Part shown: positions 36,691 through 50,000 of the stretch, one piece after another
How positions within the stretch are numbered: position 1 is the stretch's first letter
Layout: every line of letters begins with the position of its first letter
Assembly (NCBI RefSeq): GCF_000003815.2
Contig: NC_049980.1
Location: forward strand, 17,929,831 to 17,993,830
DNA from: Branchiostoma floridae
Taxonomy: Eukaryota > Chordata > Leptocardii > Amphioxiformes > Branchiostomatidae
Reading direction: 5' to 3'
DNA length: 64,000 bases
Made by a program: the position numbers and the translations under genes
The notes under the pieces: model-generated
What the model saw: only the letters and a program-made list of their open reading frames with translations
Told to the model about the DNA's origin: nothing
Database searches by the model: none

Positions 36691-38317
36691 CCGTAGTGTC
36701 CATATCCAAAACAACAGAACAATCCAGAAGTTAAACTAGACCAAACAAACATAGTTCTATCTAATTGTTGATATGGATCTCCGCCATTGCGATTGACGAC
36801 TACATTTTCATATGTGCCATGCATCTGATGAATTACCATAAGTCCCGACTGTCAAATCAACTTGAAACAAACATGTATATGGTAAATCTCACACTGGTTG
36901 GACGCGTGACGAAACATTCAGATCAACATTATGTACACATCGTAGATATGTCATCAAAATGTGCTCTAGATATTTGACCACCGGGGCACCCCGGAAACGA
37001 TCAGTTTGCTTTATCGTTCTCGGTTTTCTGATTTCTTTAGTGTTTCACTTTGTCGACATGCTGATGTTATCCTTCTATCTTTTCCGTTGCCTACCGCTCT
37101 TCCCTCCTCCCTGGACGGTCCACTGCATTACAGTTATTGCTAGTCCCGATCGATGACCGTGACACGTGGCCGTACCACTTCAGTTTTATTTTCTTCACTG
37201 TGGATAGGAGGTATTTGTACGGACCGATGTTTTGTTTTGAGATGCGGTCTCGGTATGCGATCCCTGGAGTCTTCAAGAACCAATTCATCTCTGTGGTCTG
37301 TTACAGGGATACTGAGGAGACCAGCACATCAGTCTTACTTTGGAGAAGAGCATGATATTCATGTCTTTCCAGAATAGTCTAGGCTTCGGATATTGTCGCT
37401 GCTGTCTGTGCTGTCATGGAGAGGATCTCTGGTTGTGATCCTTCATTTGTAACCTACTGCCCCGACGTTTTCAGTTTTGTTCCTTAAACTGCCGTGTTGA
37501 AGACATTGGTGTTGTTTGTCATTACGTTACATTACATTACATTACTGTCGTTGTAGTTTTTCTGCGCATATTCCCATTCCGGAATTCCATTTCCAAAATA
37601 TACAGTACTGTAGTACTGTTCAAAACATACAGAAGGAAATCCTGATCTCTTTATTACAAGTTTGTGTCTTGGAACTCGTGCATACGCAGGCAGCAGACGT
37701 GTGTGCGTACGTTTTGATCTTCTTCTTGTCTCCTGACCACAGGCTTTTATGCTCAGCTGTTGAACCCAGCAATTTAGTACATAAAAGCAAAAGTTACTAA
37801 TGAAATGTAGGGATCAGCTGTGGGCATCTGCCTAAATCAAGTCGCTTAATTGAGAGGATTATAAACCAAGGTAGAAAAGCACGATGCGATATTGCATTTC
37901 GAACATGAAAGGGAAAAGAACAATCTTACATTAGAGTTTAATTTGTAAGTTGGTAAGTTTTGACGTAATTATTTCGATCAGCTTTTTAGCAACCAGTCAT
38001 CTTCAGCGTTCACTGTTTAGCCAGGCAGTTAACGCTGCGACGGAAGGATTACCATTGCCAGTAGGCAAGAGTATTCTTTCTAATGATATCATTACCAAGT
38101 ACACAGTAGAATCTAGTTTACTGCACAGCGGATAGACGCACACTTTTGGTAATTGCACGAAATCCCCAAATCCAAACCGGAGAGGTCTAGTTGGATAATT
38201 TTGTATTGTTGTATCACTTGGATGATTGCACGAAGTACGTTGCCAAATGGGACATGCAATTAGACGGCTTAAGTAAGCAGGTTTCCTTTCTGGAAGGTTC
38301 TTGTCAGGTACGCACAG

Positions 38318-38322
<5 letters not shown>

Positions 38323-38361
<39 letters not shown>

Positions 38362-38367
38362 CTCTCT
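38323..38367. repeat. (TC)n microsatellite
   Basis: About twenty TC units with a few TTTC interruptions. Reading frames across it on both strands (serine-leucine or arginine-glutamate) are artefacts. The rest of 36700-39470 is intron of the RFamide precursor gene and shows no other feature. Confidence 0.9.
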
Positions 38368-39474
38368 TGCAAGAATCTCCCTGATACAAGCTATCTACTA
38401 GAGACCATGCGAACAAGAAAGGACTGCTCGTATGATTTTACAGGAAAAATTGTCAACGTTGCTATTGGACTACCCCCTCCCAGCGCCTTGTGTACCGACG
38501 AGAAGGACCAAATGTACGAGCTACACGTACCGTCAACCGACCATTACATATCATAAACGTTCTTACACATCATACATGTACACTGGGCTGTGTTGTTTCA
38601 TTACAATGTCTGACAACTGTACGAATATTTTGACTCGCGAAAAGGATTTAGACATTCAATTACGGAGTATAAATACTAGCAGCTATGATATAACGGGTGA
38701 ATATAAATCATAAAGTGGTGCACAGTGAAATGTGTAGCTTACAACAAGTAGCTTTGAAGTAACAAAGTATGTGAGATGAGGCTCAGGCAAAATTGAATCT
38801 GCAGGAGATATTAGGTCTTATCGCAGTGAAGAGATTGCCCGTGAATGAGAAAGGTCTAGACGTCTGAAATCTCTCTTCTCACAATTGAATCCTTCAGATC
38901 ACACAATGATGCCTTATATTGACGTTACTGCGGTGACAAAACACCCCGCTAGCACCATGAGGCTGTTACTGTGACTCTGAGTAACCCAGCCTGTGTTGTG
39001 TAGGCTTTAGTTTGCCGTGTTTTATAGTCGATCAGAATGAGGGGGAAACCGAGCCATTTCTAGCGGGCGAGGTATTCGAAACGCTGAGCAAATTGCCCAT
39101 GCGTTGTGCGTTCCGCTAGATTTCTGAATATATTGGTCAATACTGTTCTCTACGGCCGTCAGGGAATCGCCGAGAAAGGAGAAATTTCTGTGACGGAAGA
39201 CATTTTCTATAAGACCATCAGAGAGGAAGGAAGAAAAGGGGCAAAAAAAGGATAACCAATTGCGAAATATCGGAAAGTGCACCATGGAAATGATCTCGTC
39301 AATGGCTGTAAATAGAACAACGGCATACATTTGGAGTTTTTGAATGGCCTGTATTGTGGAGAAATGTTTGCATGCATTGTATGCAATCAGTATAGACGCA
39401 GATGTGTCCACATCAATCGTGTTAAGCCGATCATGAGTACAGGCACGACAAAACAGCCTTACGGGTGTACCTAC

Positions 39475-39585
39475 CGTGGAATATGCTTGTTCAGACGAGT
39501 CACCCGACGAGCTTTCTCTCTTCTCCAAAAGCGCCTTGTGCTGAACTCCGTCCTCCGCTTGTTGTGCCTCTGACGCGGGCAGATC
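39475..39585 (-). other. 5' non-coding exon of the RFamide precursor gene
   Basis: Starts about 25-30 bp below a TATA box and ends at a canonical donor (CCACG/GTAGGT, donor at 39473-39474). It contains no ATG, so translation would begin in the exon at 35883. The link across a 3.6-kb intron is inferred: promoter and donor face the correct way and the coding exon has an acceptor just upstream of its ATG. The exact start site is not visible. Confidence 0.55.
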
Positions 39586-39609
39586 TGTCTCGATAACTCT
39601 CGCTGTGCC

Positions 39610-39696
39610 TATTTATAAGACCCGGCCGAAAAGCGTAGGCTTGTAATTGACACCTGGAGCCCTACCCCACTATGGACGGCCCTTTCAATGACGTCA
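39610..39696 (-). promoter_or_regulatory. TATA box plus cAMP response element
   Basis: On the minus strand TATAAATA occupies 39617-39610. A perfect palindromic CRE, TGACGTCA, is at 39689-39696, about 75 bp upstream of it. The TATA-CRE pairing at this distance is common in neuropeptide and hormone gene promoters. A related TGACGTCG lies at about 39791. Confidence 0.65.
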
Positions 39697-41806
39697 CCCT
39701 TGAGAACCTGTAGCGGAAATTGCACATCAATTGTCGCGGACTGAAAGGTTATTTCGCTTCTCTGAAGTTTTGTGCTCACGTTTGATCTGATGACGTCGAT
39801 GTAGACTAGATTCCAGACTCTTCTCTGGGCAGGGCCAAAATACCCGGCCGAGACGACTTAATAATTTGCCATAGGGTATGGGTCTGGGAACTAACTGTAG
39901 ACCTCTTTCAGCCAGCTTGACACATTTTACAAATTCGTCACCCTTCTTTTATCAGTATCTACATTATGTAGCCCCGAGAGGAGTCTGGGATAGACTAACT
40001 TTAACTGGAAGGTGTTAGGTTAAGCCGATTTGAAGGAATCCATCTGGCCACGTCACTGTGCACATGTGCTTACGTCACCAGCAAGACCTAACTTCCTTGC
40101 GAACACAAGCCGTCAGTTCTGTTTCCATTTGGGACGTAAACTTTCCTGGTCTTAACTTCAGAGAGTAAAGCATATCTACAGTTGTAATCTATAGTTGTAA
40201 TCAGCTTTCACTAAACTTTCTATAAACAAACATGCATGTTATTGGGAGGGAAGCTCTTGGGCTTATCCAATCACACAGCATATAACATTGGGAATAAACG
40301 CATCATCAGCCGATAACATGGTTACATTCCTATTTCCACATTGCATTTTGTCTGTATTTCCCGACATAAAATGACGTACACATTTTATGAGAAACAAAGT
40401 GGGTACGCAAGCAGAAAGGACTCTATGTACTACGTACTGAGAATGAAAGAAGACAAAAATCTACTTTCGCTGCCGTGTAACTGTCAAAACACAATATTGC
40501 TAGACTAGTGTGTTGTGGGTTTGGCAAGTTTGCTGACACAGCAAGGGAGTATCAGAATGACAAATACACGGCCGGTGTTTAACCTTATCGGTTATTAAGT
40601 TCTAGTCCTCCGACTCAAAGCGTATTAAGTCTGGGGAACTATCTTGAAAATCTATCTTGAAGGTGTCACGCCGAGATCAACAGATTCATATTAATGATTT
40701 CATCATCCTCTAAGTCCCAGTAACAATGCATACATTGACATTCTAAGTCTCAGTTGGAAATAACCGCTATCATATCACATGCAATAAACTTGTTTTACTA
40801 TCCATCAATTCTGTTGCTTGATAAGATTTATAATATGTTTCAGCTGTAATTATTTCTGTCCTGAGGACTTTCGACAGGGGGTACGGGGACATACTGATCA
40901 CGGAGGAGTAATTCTAACGGAAGAAAATTGTGATTTATCTTTACAACACGTTTGACATATTTGTTTGGATCGTGTAACAATTAGTCGAACTTTTCAACTT
41001 TCAAAACTTCCTGTATCATCAAAACAATGTCATACTTAGATAGTAGGACAGAAGACCTGACTAAGAAATCCGCGACATGGCCATGGTTCTGAAATCAACA
41101 TGCATCGAACAGAGGAGTATATTTTCCTCATGTTTACTCCAAGGTTTCGAGCGATCTAACATGTGTAACTATTTTTAAGGCATCGAGGATGCTGAGTAGG
41201 ATGTATTGTATTCCATGAAATACACTTCTATTATTTACAGATGCCGTAAAACTAATTCAGATGAGGAGGACAACAGTAGATGTAACCTACCAACATTTAC
41301 GATTGGAACTATGTTCATGATCCTCAATAGAAACATAATGGTCATACAGATAATATTGGCAGACTGTCCAAATTTGAAGCCTCTCTGTTGATAAGGTGTG
41401 TGACGTCTGTCCTTCTCAAGTTTCCCTGGACTTGGTTTAACCCTAACCTGACCTCAACGTTCGTCACATCAAATATCAATGTCGGTTTAGTAATGCATTT
41501 AATATTGTTATGTTTGTATCAATTATCCTTAACGTCCAAAACCTCCCGACAGAATATGGTCGTTCACCTGCATTAACACGCGCTGTAGATTAAAATCGCC
41601 TCGTAAGACTCACCGGGATTCCCATTACGCGTCAACGTAACACAATTATGTGGTGTCCGTGATGGGATCCATGTGGACGAAATATGATTTCTGCGCACAT
41701 GTGAAATGTAATAAATGTTGTAGCAGCACATTCTGCGGCCTGTAGAGGTGAGTAGCAACCAGTAATGGTGATTTGAAGTCAGCCGGATTGGCGGCCATTT
41801 GTCAAA

Positions 41807-41878
41807 CACACACACACACACACAGACAAACATACATACACGCACACACACACACACACACAAACATACATACACACC

Positions 41879-41928
<50 letters not shown>

Positions 41929-41966
41929 TACATACATACATACACGCACAGAGAGAGAGAGGGAGA
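41807..41966. repeat. Compound (CA)n/(AG)n microsatellite
   Basis: A long CA tract with ACAT and ACAG interruptions, then a short ACATAC tetranucleotide run and about six AG units. Six overlapping open frames on both strands arise from it and none is a gene. Confidence 0.95.
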
Positions 41967-43638
41967 ACGATCCTCCAAACATAACCTAAAAAGTTCATCA
42001 CCACGTACTTTGTTGAAGATTATCTGATCACATGCCTTTAATATCCCCGTCCCGCATGACAATCCTTATCAATGCGCCTATCGGGAAAAGCCACAATATT
42101 CTCAACGTGCAACATATTTGTTCTGTATAATCTTCATATATCAAGCCATAACAAGACCGGCTGTAAAAGTCGACTGTACTTGTATGTAGGGTGTACAGTT
42201 CGAGAATCAAAGAATTTCCCTGGGGTTCTTCCCTGAGGATGTTCACCTACCTCATGAAATATTCGATCTCATAGCAATTAACTTAGTTGTATGGGTATCT
42301 GAGTAATTGGCTCACTCGGGACCAAAATGAACGTTACACTGTTGATGTCAGCGATGAGTTTACAGTGTGACGTCACGCCAACAATCATTCATTGATTTTC
42401 ATTTTACTTGTTTATTCGATGTCTCGTACATTCAAGCTTTCTGACAATCTACGGCATATTTTGCTCTTAGTTGCGTCTTAGATACTCTAGGTCTAAACTT
42501 TCAAATTGAATATAAAGCAACTCGAGTATAAGATTTAAAGCTAACGTCTTCGAGCTGCAGTAGATGTAATACCAATGTCCTTATCCGTCCTCCTGTCCGT
42601 GGCTTCAGTACCGTCTATTGTCCATGTTACACATTACATTTTACACCCGCTAAAAGTGAACAGAAGACGTATCAGACACACCGGCACCTCGTACAACGCT
42701 ATCACTACATTCCAGTTATCCGAGGAACATTAGTGGTTTCAAAGGTACGGTTTCATTGTGTTTGGGTCAGTTTGGTGTGCATGAAAGGGAAGACTTGACA
42801 TGATGCATGATCGAAGATTTGCGTTGTGTCTTTCATGATATTTCATGGCATAAAGGGAACTACATTTTTGTTCCACTATGCTCAATGTATATAAAATGGG
42901 TAGCAAAGTACGGGATTTGGAAATGTAGGGAGGATGAATACGTTTTTGTGACTCGGGAACTGGTAAGGATGACCTGTAAAGGATTGATGTCATGTAGAGA
43001 TATCACCTCAGACTTGTGCCCGGTAGTCATGATAACAAATAAACGCTTTCATGTAGATATTTCCCAGATACATGTGTCCTTGAGAATGGCATTATGTGTT
43101 CGGCCATTCAAACCTTCCCATTCTAGATCTGCACGCGTTATTAGCCGTTTGCCGCTTCTAACAGTGTTTCATCGCTGTAAACGCACACGGCTTTTCACCT
43201 GCTAATCTCTAGAATTCATCATCCGGCCATCACTAAATCTGCCGCTATCTCCGGACCATATGGTACGGGGGCTGCCCGCAATCAACCAACCGACTGACCG
43301 GCTAATGAGAAAGCGGGAAAGGTGCCCTTCAGTTTCAAATCTCGTCAGACAACGCCTACATAATCCACCATCGCTCGGACATAATATCTATGTAATCCGA
43401 AATGTAATTACACCTTCGTGCACCGTTGGCGTTATTGTATGTGAAACATCCAGCAGCCCAACCTGTCAAGGCCAACCATGAAAGCTGTCAGTAAGAGCGC
43501 GGGGCTATCAAATCTGTTCCGCTGTTCGGTAATAAAGTTGGTGGTAAAGGGGTGGAAACACTTGCCGTGAAGAGCTTCAAAAGACTTGCTGACTACCGGA
43601 AGGTGAATTAGAGTGGTAGGAACATGATGTCCAAAATG

Positions 43639-43653
43639 TGTGTGTGTGTGTGA

Positions 43654-43693
<40 letters not shown>

Positions 43694-43708
43694 GCGTGCA
43701 GTGTGTGT
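43639..43708. repeat. (TG)n microsatellite
   Basis: About 30 TG units with TGAG and TGCG variants. No associated gene. Confidence 0.92.
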
Positions 43709-46700
43709 TACCTACGTGAAATGGGTAAACTTTGCCATCTCCGTGTTATTTAGGTACTATAGGTTAGATTGGGTCTAATACGTGCATTACTTTTGTTTAC
43801 AAGGGCTGATTCATCAACCATTTCAATAGTAGAAATGATGGTGACATCTCTGTTGCATCTCTACTGGATTATTTTTGATCACTTTATTTTCATTGCTGAT
43901 CTTTGTTCCCTTGCCATGGCTTGGCTTCAATCGTATGGTATTTTCATGTCCCATCCGCGGCAAAAAAAAGTAATGAAGTTCAAGCAAGAAAAGGATTGGA
44001 GTTGTAAGAACGCTTTACTGGTGTCTGAAAAAAGTACAACTGATCATGGCATCGATATTACATATGACTCATTTTTATATTAGATACAAGATTCAAGTCG
44101 ACGTGCCGTCAAAGAAGCTTCAGGTTAGATTGTAGAGGCAATGGTTATTGGAAAGGCGTGTTTGAAGTATTTGGTAGGTATCGTGAGTTGAGCTTTAGAG
44201 TGGCCACAGATATCAGGTCCTTACGGGTGATACACTTCACAGAGATGCTCAAACTATTAGTCTAGCAGATTCACCATTTCCCATTGTACGGTTTAGCCAC
44301 AGATCCATATGATGTGTGTTATCTATCTAACCGATCCGAAGGTAAAGTCTGTGGGTCTGATATGTTCTAGTAGTTGCCAATCACGCCCCTTTACTTCATC
44401 TTATTTTATTCTGTTCCTCCAACTTTGACTCCAACGTGTGATGTTTTCACTGACGACTCGCGTTTGATCCTTCCTCATATTAAAAGACTAAATTGAGCGA
44501 AAGGGCGTTAGTTCCTACTGTCAGATCGAACTCCTACCCCGAATTTTTTTCTTTAAGAAAGCGGGCGTGTGCGTGGGTTTTGTCAGAAGCGCTTTATGTG
44601 TGTTCAGGGTTACTGGTCAAGCAAGTAGTAGAAGCATCAGTCTTACGTCTCGTGTGTAATTCTTACTCTCATACAAAAAATTATCAACGTGCTCTCGACC
44701 TGATCTCTGAGTTTTGAACTGAGTGTGTAAAACATGAAATTGAGGTTGGGATACAGTAAGATAAAAAAAACTATTTCTAACTTTGGAAATATTCAACTGC
44801 CTAGCCACTGCCACTTATTGTCAGTACCAGTCGGTAGGTCAAGTGAGGCCTAAACCTTGACCTGTGCGGTGCTGGTGTCAGTGACATATGTTACCGGCCA
44901 TTTAGTTCCGAGCTGCCAACATCCAGCGTGTCAGTGGCCTGCGCTTCAGCGATATGCCGCTCTCGATTGATGGGCTTATTCCGCGGAAAATGGCCTTTGG
45001 CATCTTACAGACCATCATCCTTACGACATCCCAGGCATTAACTGGAGATACGAGATTGTGCAGGGGATAGAGGGACCCCATAAGTGATATCGTTGAGAGC
45101 AATGATTTAGATTACAGTCCGTGATAGGCGAAGGAAAGTTTACTCCGCCACAATTCGTATCTGCCAGAGCATGTACCTATTTACACAAACATGTATATGG
45201 TAATCAGAACCTGTACCCTTAAATTTTCTGGTTGATAAGATACACGAGAAGACGTTTCCACTGTTCCAGTAGCAGGTAGATGCGTTGTGCATCTTATGAT
45301 TCGGTGCAGTTTCTGGACGTAATGGGAATGAAGGGTTGACCCGCCTATTCCTCGGTGCATTTGGCGTCATAAGACCTGGTCATTCGCTATAACCACCGAA
45401 TGAATAGACCGAGTGAGCAAAGGGTCATTAACGTTATTGTCATATAGACTATCCAAACTAACTCGTATGAAACAAAAAGATTCTTTTGATGCTATAATTG
45501 TAAATCTATTTGTCGAATGCATTTTGAAAATTTACATTTGTCTTTCTGGTACATAAGGACAACTTACAGATGTCAGTTTGAAACCAAAATTTCCACAGAA
45601 AACATATGCATAACATTGCAATCCTACCATGTCAAATCTTTTCAAAAGCTTGTCTATTACGCTGTATTGATAAACATACCTCCTTGCTGAACGTTATCAT
45701 TCCTCCCTGTTATGTGTTATTACGATTGGACAATGTTCTGTGAACTCTCCTTCTGATTGGATCCGGTGACAGATGATTAAACACCGGTGTTAAATATTTG
45801 ACATTTGTAAGGGATCAATCTAGTATGTGTCTGGGCCTTTGCTACACGACTGCGATGGATTTGACTATCTCCCTAAATCTTTTCCTTTCACCACCATCCC
45901 CGGTGGCAAGTCTTACTTGCATTGTGCCATCGGCATCATGTTATGAATAGATCAGGAGATGAGGAGGAGATAACGAAATAGGTCGTGTAACAATAATGTG
46001 GCAATATTTTCGAGGGGGAGGGTTTGATCAGAAGATATAGGTCTGAAAGAAAGAAGGAAGGGAAATGAGACGGATGTTGTGACATCCACATAGGCGTAAG
46101 GTGCACAATTAAACTTTCCGCGTATATTGTATAATATGGGACTTTTATCAATATCCACCAAATTTCAGATCACTGATCATTTCTTTGCAGGCGCCAACCA
46201 ATCACGTTTGGTTAGAGAGAAATAAAAACATGGACAACTGAGCTGCGACCTGAAGAGTGCGGGTCAACTTGCTCTAGCTCTTCTGAGAGTATGTCTCCAT
46301 AGATTTCATGGCAAAAAGAACACATGCATGTGCGACCCACATGGCTCTAAGTACAGTTCACCTTTGTTTCTCTCTCCACTTGCTTATTGATTTAAGAAAC
46401 GTGCGTCGACTTCTAAGCAAATCTAGCTCACGCATTGCAAACATTTTCTTCATAGCGTTTTACATGCATTTGCTTTCAATGTGATAAATACTCATATTGA
46501 TGTTCTGTACCGTGCTGTACTCTACCCATAAGCATATCGGCCCCACAAATCTGCACAAATGTATTCGATATTTAAGGTACACTTGTAACATTGTGTTTGC
46601 CTAATATATAGAGCATGGTGTTACTGATTCCACAAATTATATTTAAAAGATATCTGCATCGTTAACGATATGTTTGTTCTATCGCCATGGGCGAAGTGAT

Positions 46701-47056
46701 AGAAATTCAGGTAGCCGACAACATGGGTTTTTGGCTTGTTGTGGGATTGCAGGTCGATTACGTTTTTCATAGCTGACTTTTTAAGGACCAGAGAGTATAG
46801 ATCACGGTCAGTCCGTGGGACGACGCTTTCAGCTTTGATTGAACCTTGATCACTATGGACGATTTTGGTGCTTCTCACCAAAGTTTCCAATGTAAACCCT
46901 TATGTCAGGCCTGATTTATGCTCAAAATACATTCCGGAAAACGGACAAGATTACCTTTCTTTCGTCCGTAGTATATGAAATCACAATTTTGAGTAAATAA
47001 ACAAACAAATCATCAAGCACATTCCCTAGCGTAGACGCTGTACCAAACAGCAACTG

Positions 47057-50000
47057 TCAGGTGTCTATCCCGGATATGTACCAAGGAAACAAAAGGACTA
47101 TGTTGAAATTCCAGACAAAATGGTGGATTCCCACGGCTTGGCTAGTCGGACCTCTGGTCACCTTCAGAACAACTCGGGCCTCGGCTGTTCCAAAGGCGTT
47201 AACCGCCATGCAGGTGTAGAGGCCCGCGTCCTCGGTTGTGACTGTCGCGATGACAAGTGTGCCGTCCGTCTGGACGTGCATGTTCGGGAATTCGGAGTCG
47301 GAGGTGAGAGACATACCTCTAGGGGTTGTCCAGAGTACTGCAGCGCCTGGGCAGGCAGTGACCTAATGTGGATAGACAGTTGGTACTCTAATGTAAGTTC
47401 ATCAGTGACGGGATAGATAGTTATTCCATTTGAAGGTATAAAGGAGAATAGACGAGACACATGCCATACAACGGATAACAACGGTAACAATATTGTAAGC
47501 TCACAAAGTGTTTTAATGCCAAGATCATTGGAGAAGTACTAAGTACAGTACCACCTTGCATCTCAGGATGGCCTTGTCACCAGCAGCCGCCGAAGTCGTG
47601 CTTCCTCGTGTGTCAATCCGGGGACTTTCCTCCGTCACACAACTGCAGTTCAGCCAGTTGGTCGGCACGCGGCGCAGGGGATCTCCTGCCAGGGATGGCG
47701 GAGCCGTGCAGTAGAGATCTGGGATGGCGACGGCCTGTTAAGATCAACAGCCTGGTGCATCAGCGTTCATATCATTTCTTCTTCACATAACTTTCGTGCA
47801 ATAAATGGGGTCTGTTGAGATTTTTAACTGTTTTTATCAAACCGGTAAATTTGACTGTTGAAACGTTTTCCTCTCACCTGTGGCGCCTTGAGCCATGCGG
47901 AGTAGCCTGCCAGCTGACAGTCACACACCCACGGGTTACCGTCCAAGTCTAGAGTTTCGTAGTCTCCGTAATAGGTCAGAGGTTGGAAGACGGTCTCAGG
48001 CAGGTACTGTAGGTAGTTGTTGCTCAGTGTTAGGCGGTTGACATTTGGGGAATTGTTGAAGGCAGCTCCATCTATAGTGCAGAAATTAACCACAGTAACA
48101 TCATTCTTTTCCTATCTTACTTTTATGCTCAGATAGATACTTTTAGAGGTGCTGGCAGAAATACATGTAATTTGATTTGTGATTACGGATAGTCTAATAC
48201 TAGCTATATTATTCCGAGCCAGTCATTGTGTTGTGGCCTGAAACGGGTTTACTGTAGTCGCCACACTGCTATTGTTGTGAAAGCAACTTGTCTCCCACGA
48301 TTGTATTATTGTATTCTATCAGTACAGTTAGATTCCTAGGCCTTGGCATGTATTTATGAATGGTTGACTAATGTTGGTGGTATATCATGGTCACCCTAAC
48401 AGCTGGTAAGTTGTACCGAATATCAAAGTCGTGTTCGGCTGGAGTATTTCATGCGCCGCGTCCGACGACGGTACCCTCCTCGCTTGACACTACAATTCTA
48501 TGTTTAACGAGCAAGAGTATTGGATTAACATACCTATGACTCTCAATTTGGTGTTCTGAAGTTTAACCTCGATAAGTTGTGGACCGAAGGCGCGCGATCC
48601 TACATACACGATTGGGTTGTCAGACAGGATCAGGCTTCGGAGTGAGGACAGGTTTGCCAAGGCCTCCCGGGGGACTGTGGTCAGCTTGTTTCCACTACAA
48701 TAGATAAACATCGATTTAGCAGTTCTTTGACCTGTGTTCTACATCAACTGTTACTTTGAAAATGTATTATTTTGAAACCAACCTGGGTAGCACAAAATTA
48801 CGTCCCCTTCCTAAATAAAAGTGGAAGGTATGGTTTGATAACAGCATTGTATCTCTCAAGTCAAGTCAAAGTTTATTGCACAACATTTGTAAAACGGGTA
48901 CAATGTATGGCAAACTTAGCTAACGTTATATTGTACAGACAACTAGCAATATGCTAGTAGTAGAATTAATCTAACAAAGTAACAATAGGTTATGCAATGT
49001 TCTATTGCTAATAACATGAAAACATACTACATTCAGGCAGTATTTTATACAAACAATATGACTGAGAGGAGACATAGCGAGGATCTTATTATCTAGTATA
49101 TACATTACAATGACAATGTATACAAAATTAAGTTGAAATCATGAGGTTCCTTTTCTGCATGGATGTATATATGTATTGGCCTACGTAAACGGAAACAGTG
49201 TCGGGACATGACATAAGTACATGAAATAACTCTCTGTTTGTCTTAGGTAATGATTTGTTTTTTATCGTCTGCATTAATTTAGCTCTTTCTTCTATGTAAG
49301 TTGGACATTCTATCATGAAGTGGTATTCATCTTCTACGCCTTCTTTGCATGTTGGACATAGTCTCTGGCTCGCTGGGACATTATTGTGTCGGCCCTTTTC
49401 AATTTCTAACCGATGTGCAGCAATTCTGAGTTTTGTTGTATTTGCTACGAAAGATTTGTTTTGGACCGAAAGCAAGTATTTCTCAATATGAAATTCAGAT
49501 TTTATTTTTGAATATGTTTCGAGTTTACTGAAACTTTTGATTTTTTGTCGCCAGCTGGATAGAAACTCGTCTTTAAGGCGCTCCTTGAACATGTTTCCAA
49601 AGTAGTTGGCGCTTACGTTGGGGTTCAGCCAAATATTTTGGAACCCGTGTCTACAGAGTGTATCTCGTACATGTATAACCCAGTCTTGTTCTAGTCTTAC
49701 AGCGTCATTATATGCTTTTTTCACGATTCTGTCATTCGAGAGGCTGTTCAATCTTATCCAATATTTAACCAGTTGAGTCTGTGTATCTATGTATAGCGGA
49801 AACATGCCCAATTCTCCCCTTACTGCAGCGTTAACTGAACTTTTGGGGACGCGGAGAAGTATTTTGCAGAAGTTTAGAAGAACATATTCTAGGTCGGAAA
49901 CCTCGTAAGAAATTGGAGGTTGAGATACCGTAATGTTTTGTTTAGCTAATGTATTGGAATGATATATCATCTGTAACTTATCATTGTACTTGCTGAGTCG

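Larger units (their letters stand above)
39700..47056. other. Gene-free spacer with microsatellites
   Basis: About 7.3 kb in which no open frame carries a recognisable domain and no exon chain can be built. It holds the CA/AG and TG microsatellites listed separately. Codon patterns and dinucleotides look like unique intergenic DNA. Distal regulatory elements or small RNA genes could be present but show no sign I can read. Confidence 0.5.

Noticed and set aside
39022-39528. 168-codon minus-strand frame over the 5' exon of the RFamide gene
   Set aside because: It crosses a good splice donor at 39473 and shows no domain; the exon part fits an untranslated leader without ATG.
41573-42062. Cysteine-valine and threonine-histidine rich frames
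   Set aside because: Translations of a compound CA/AG microsatellite.
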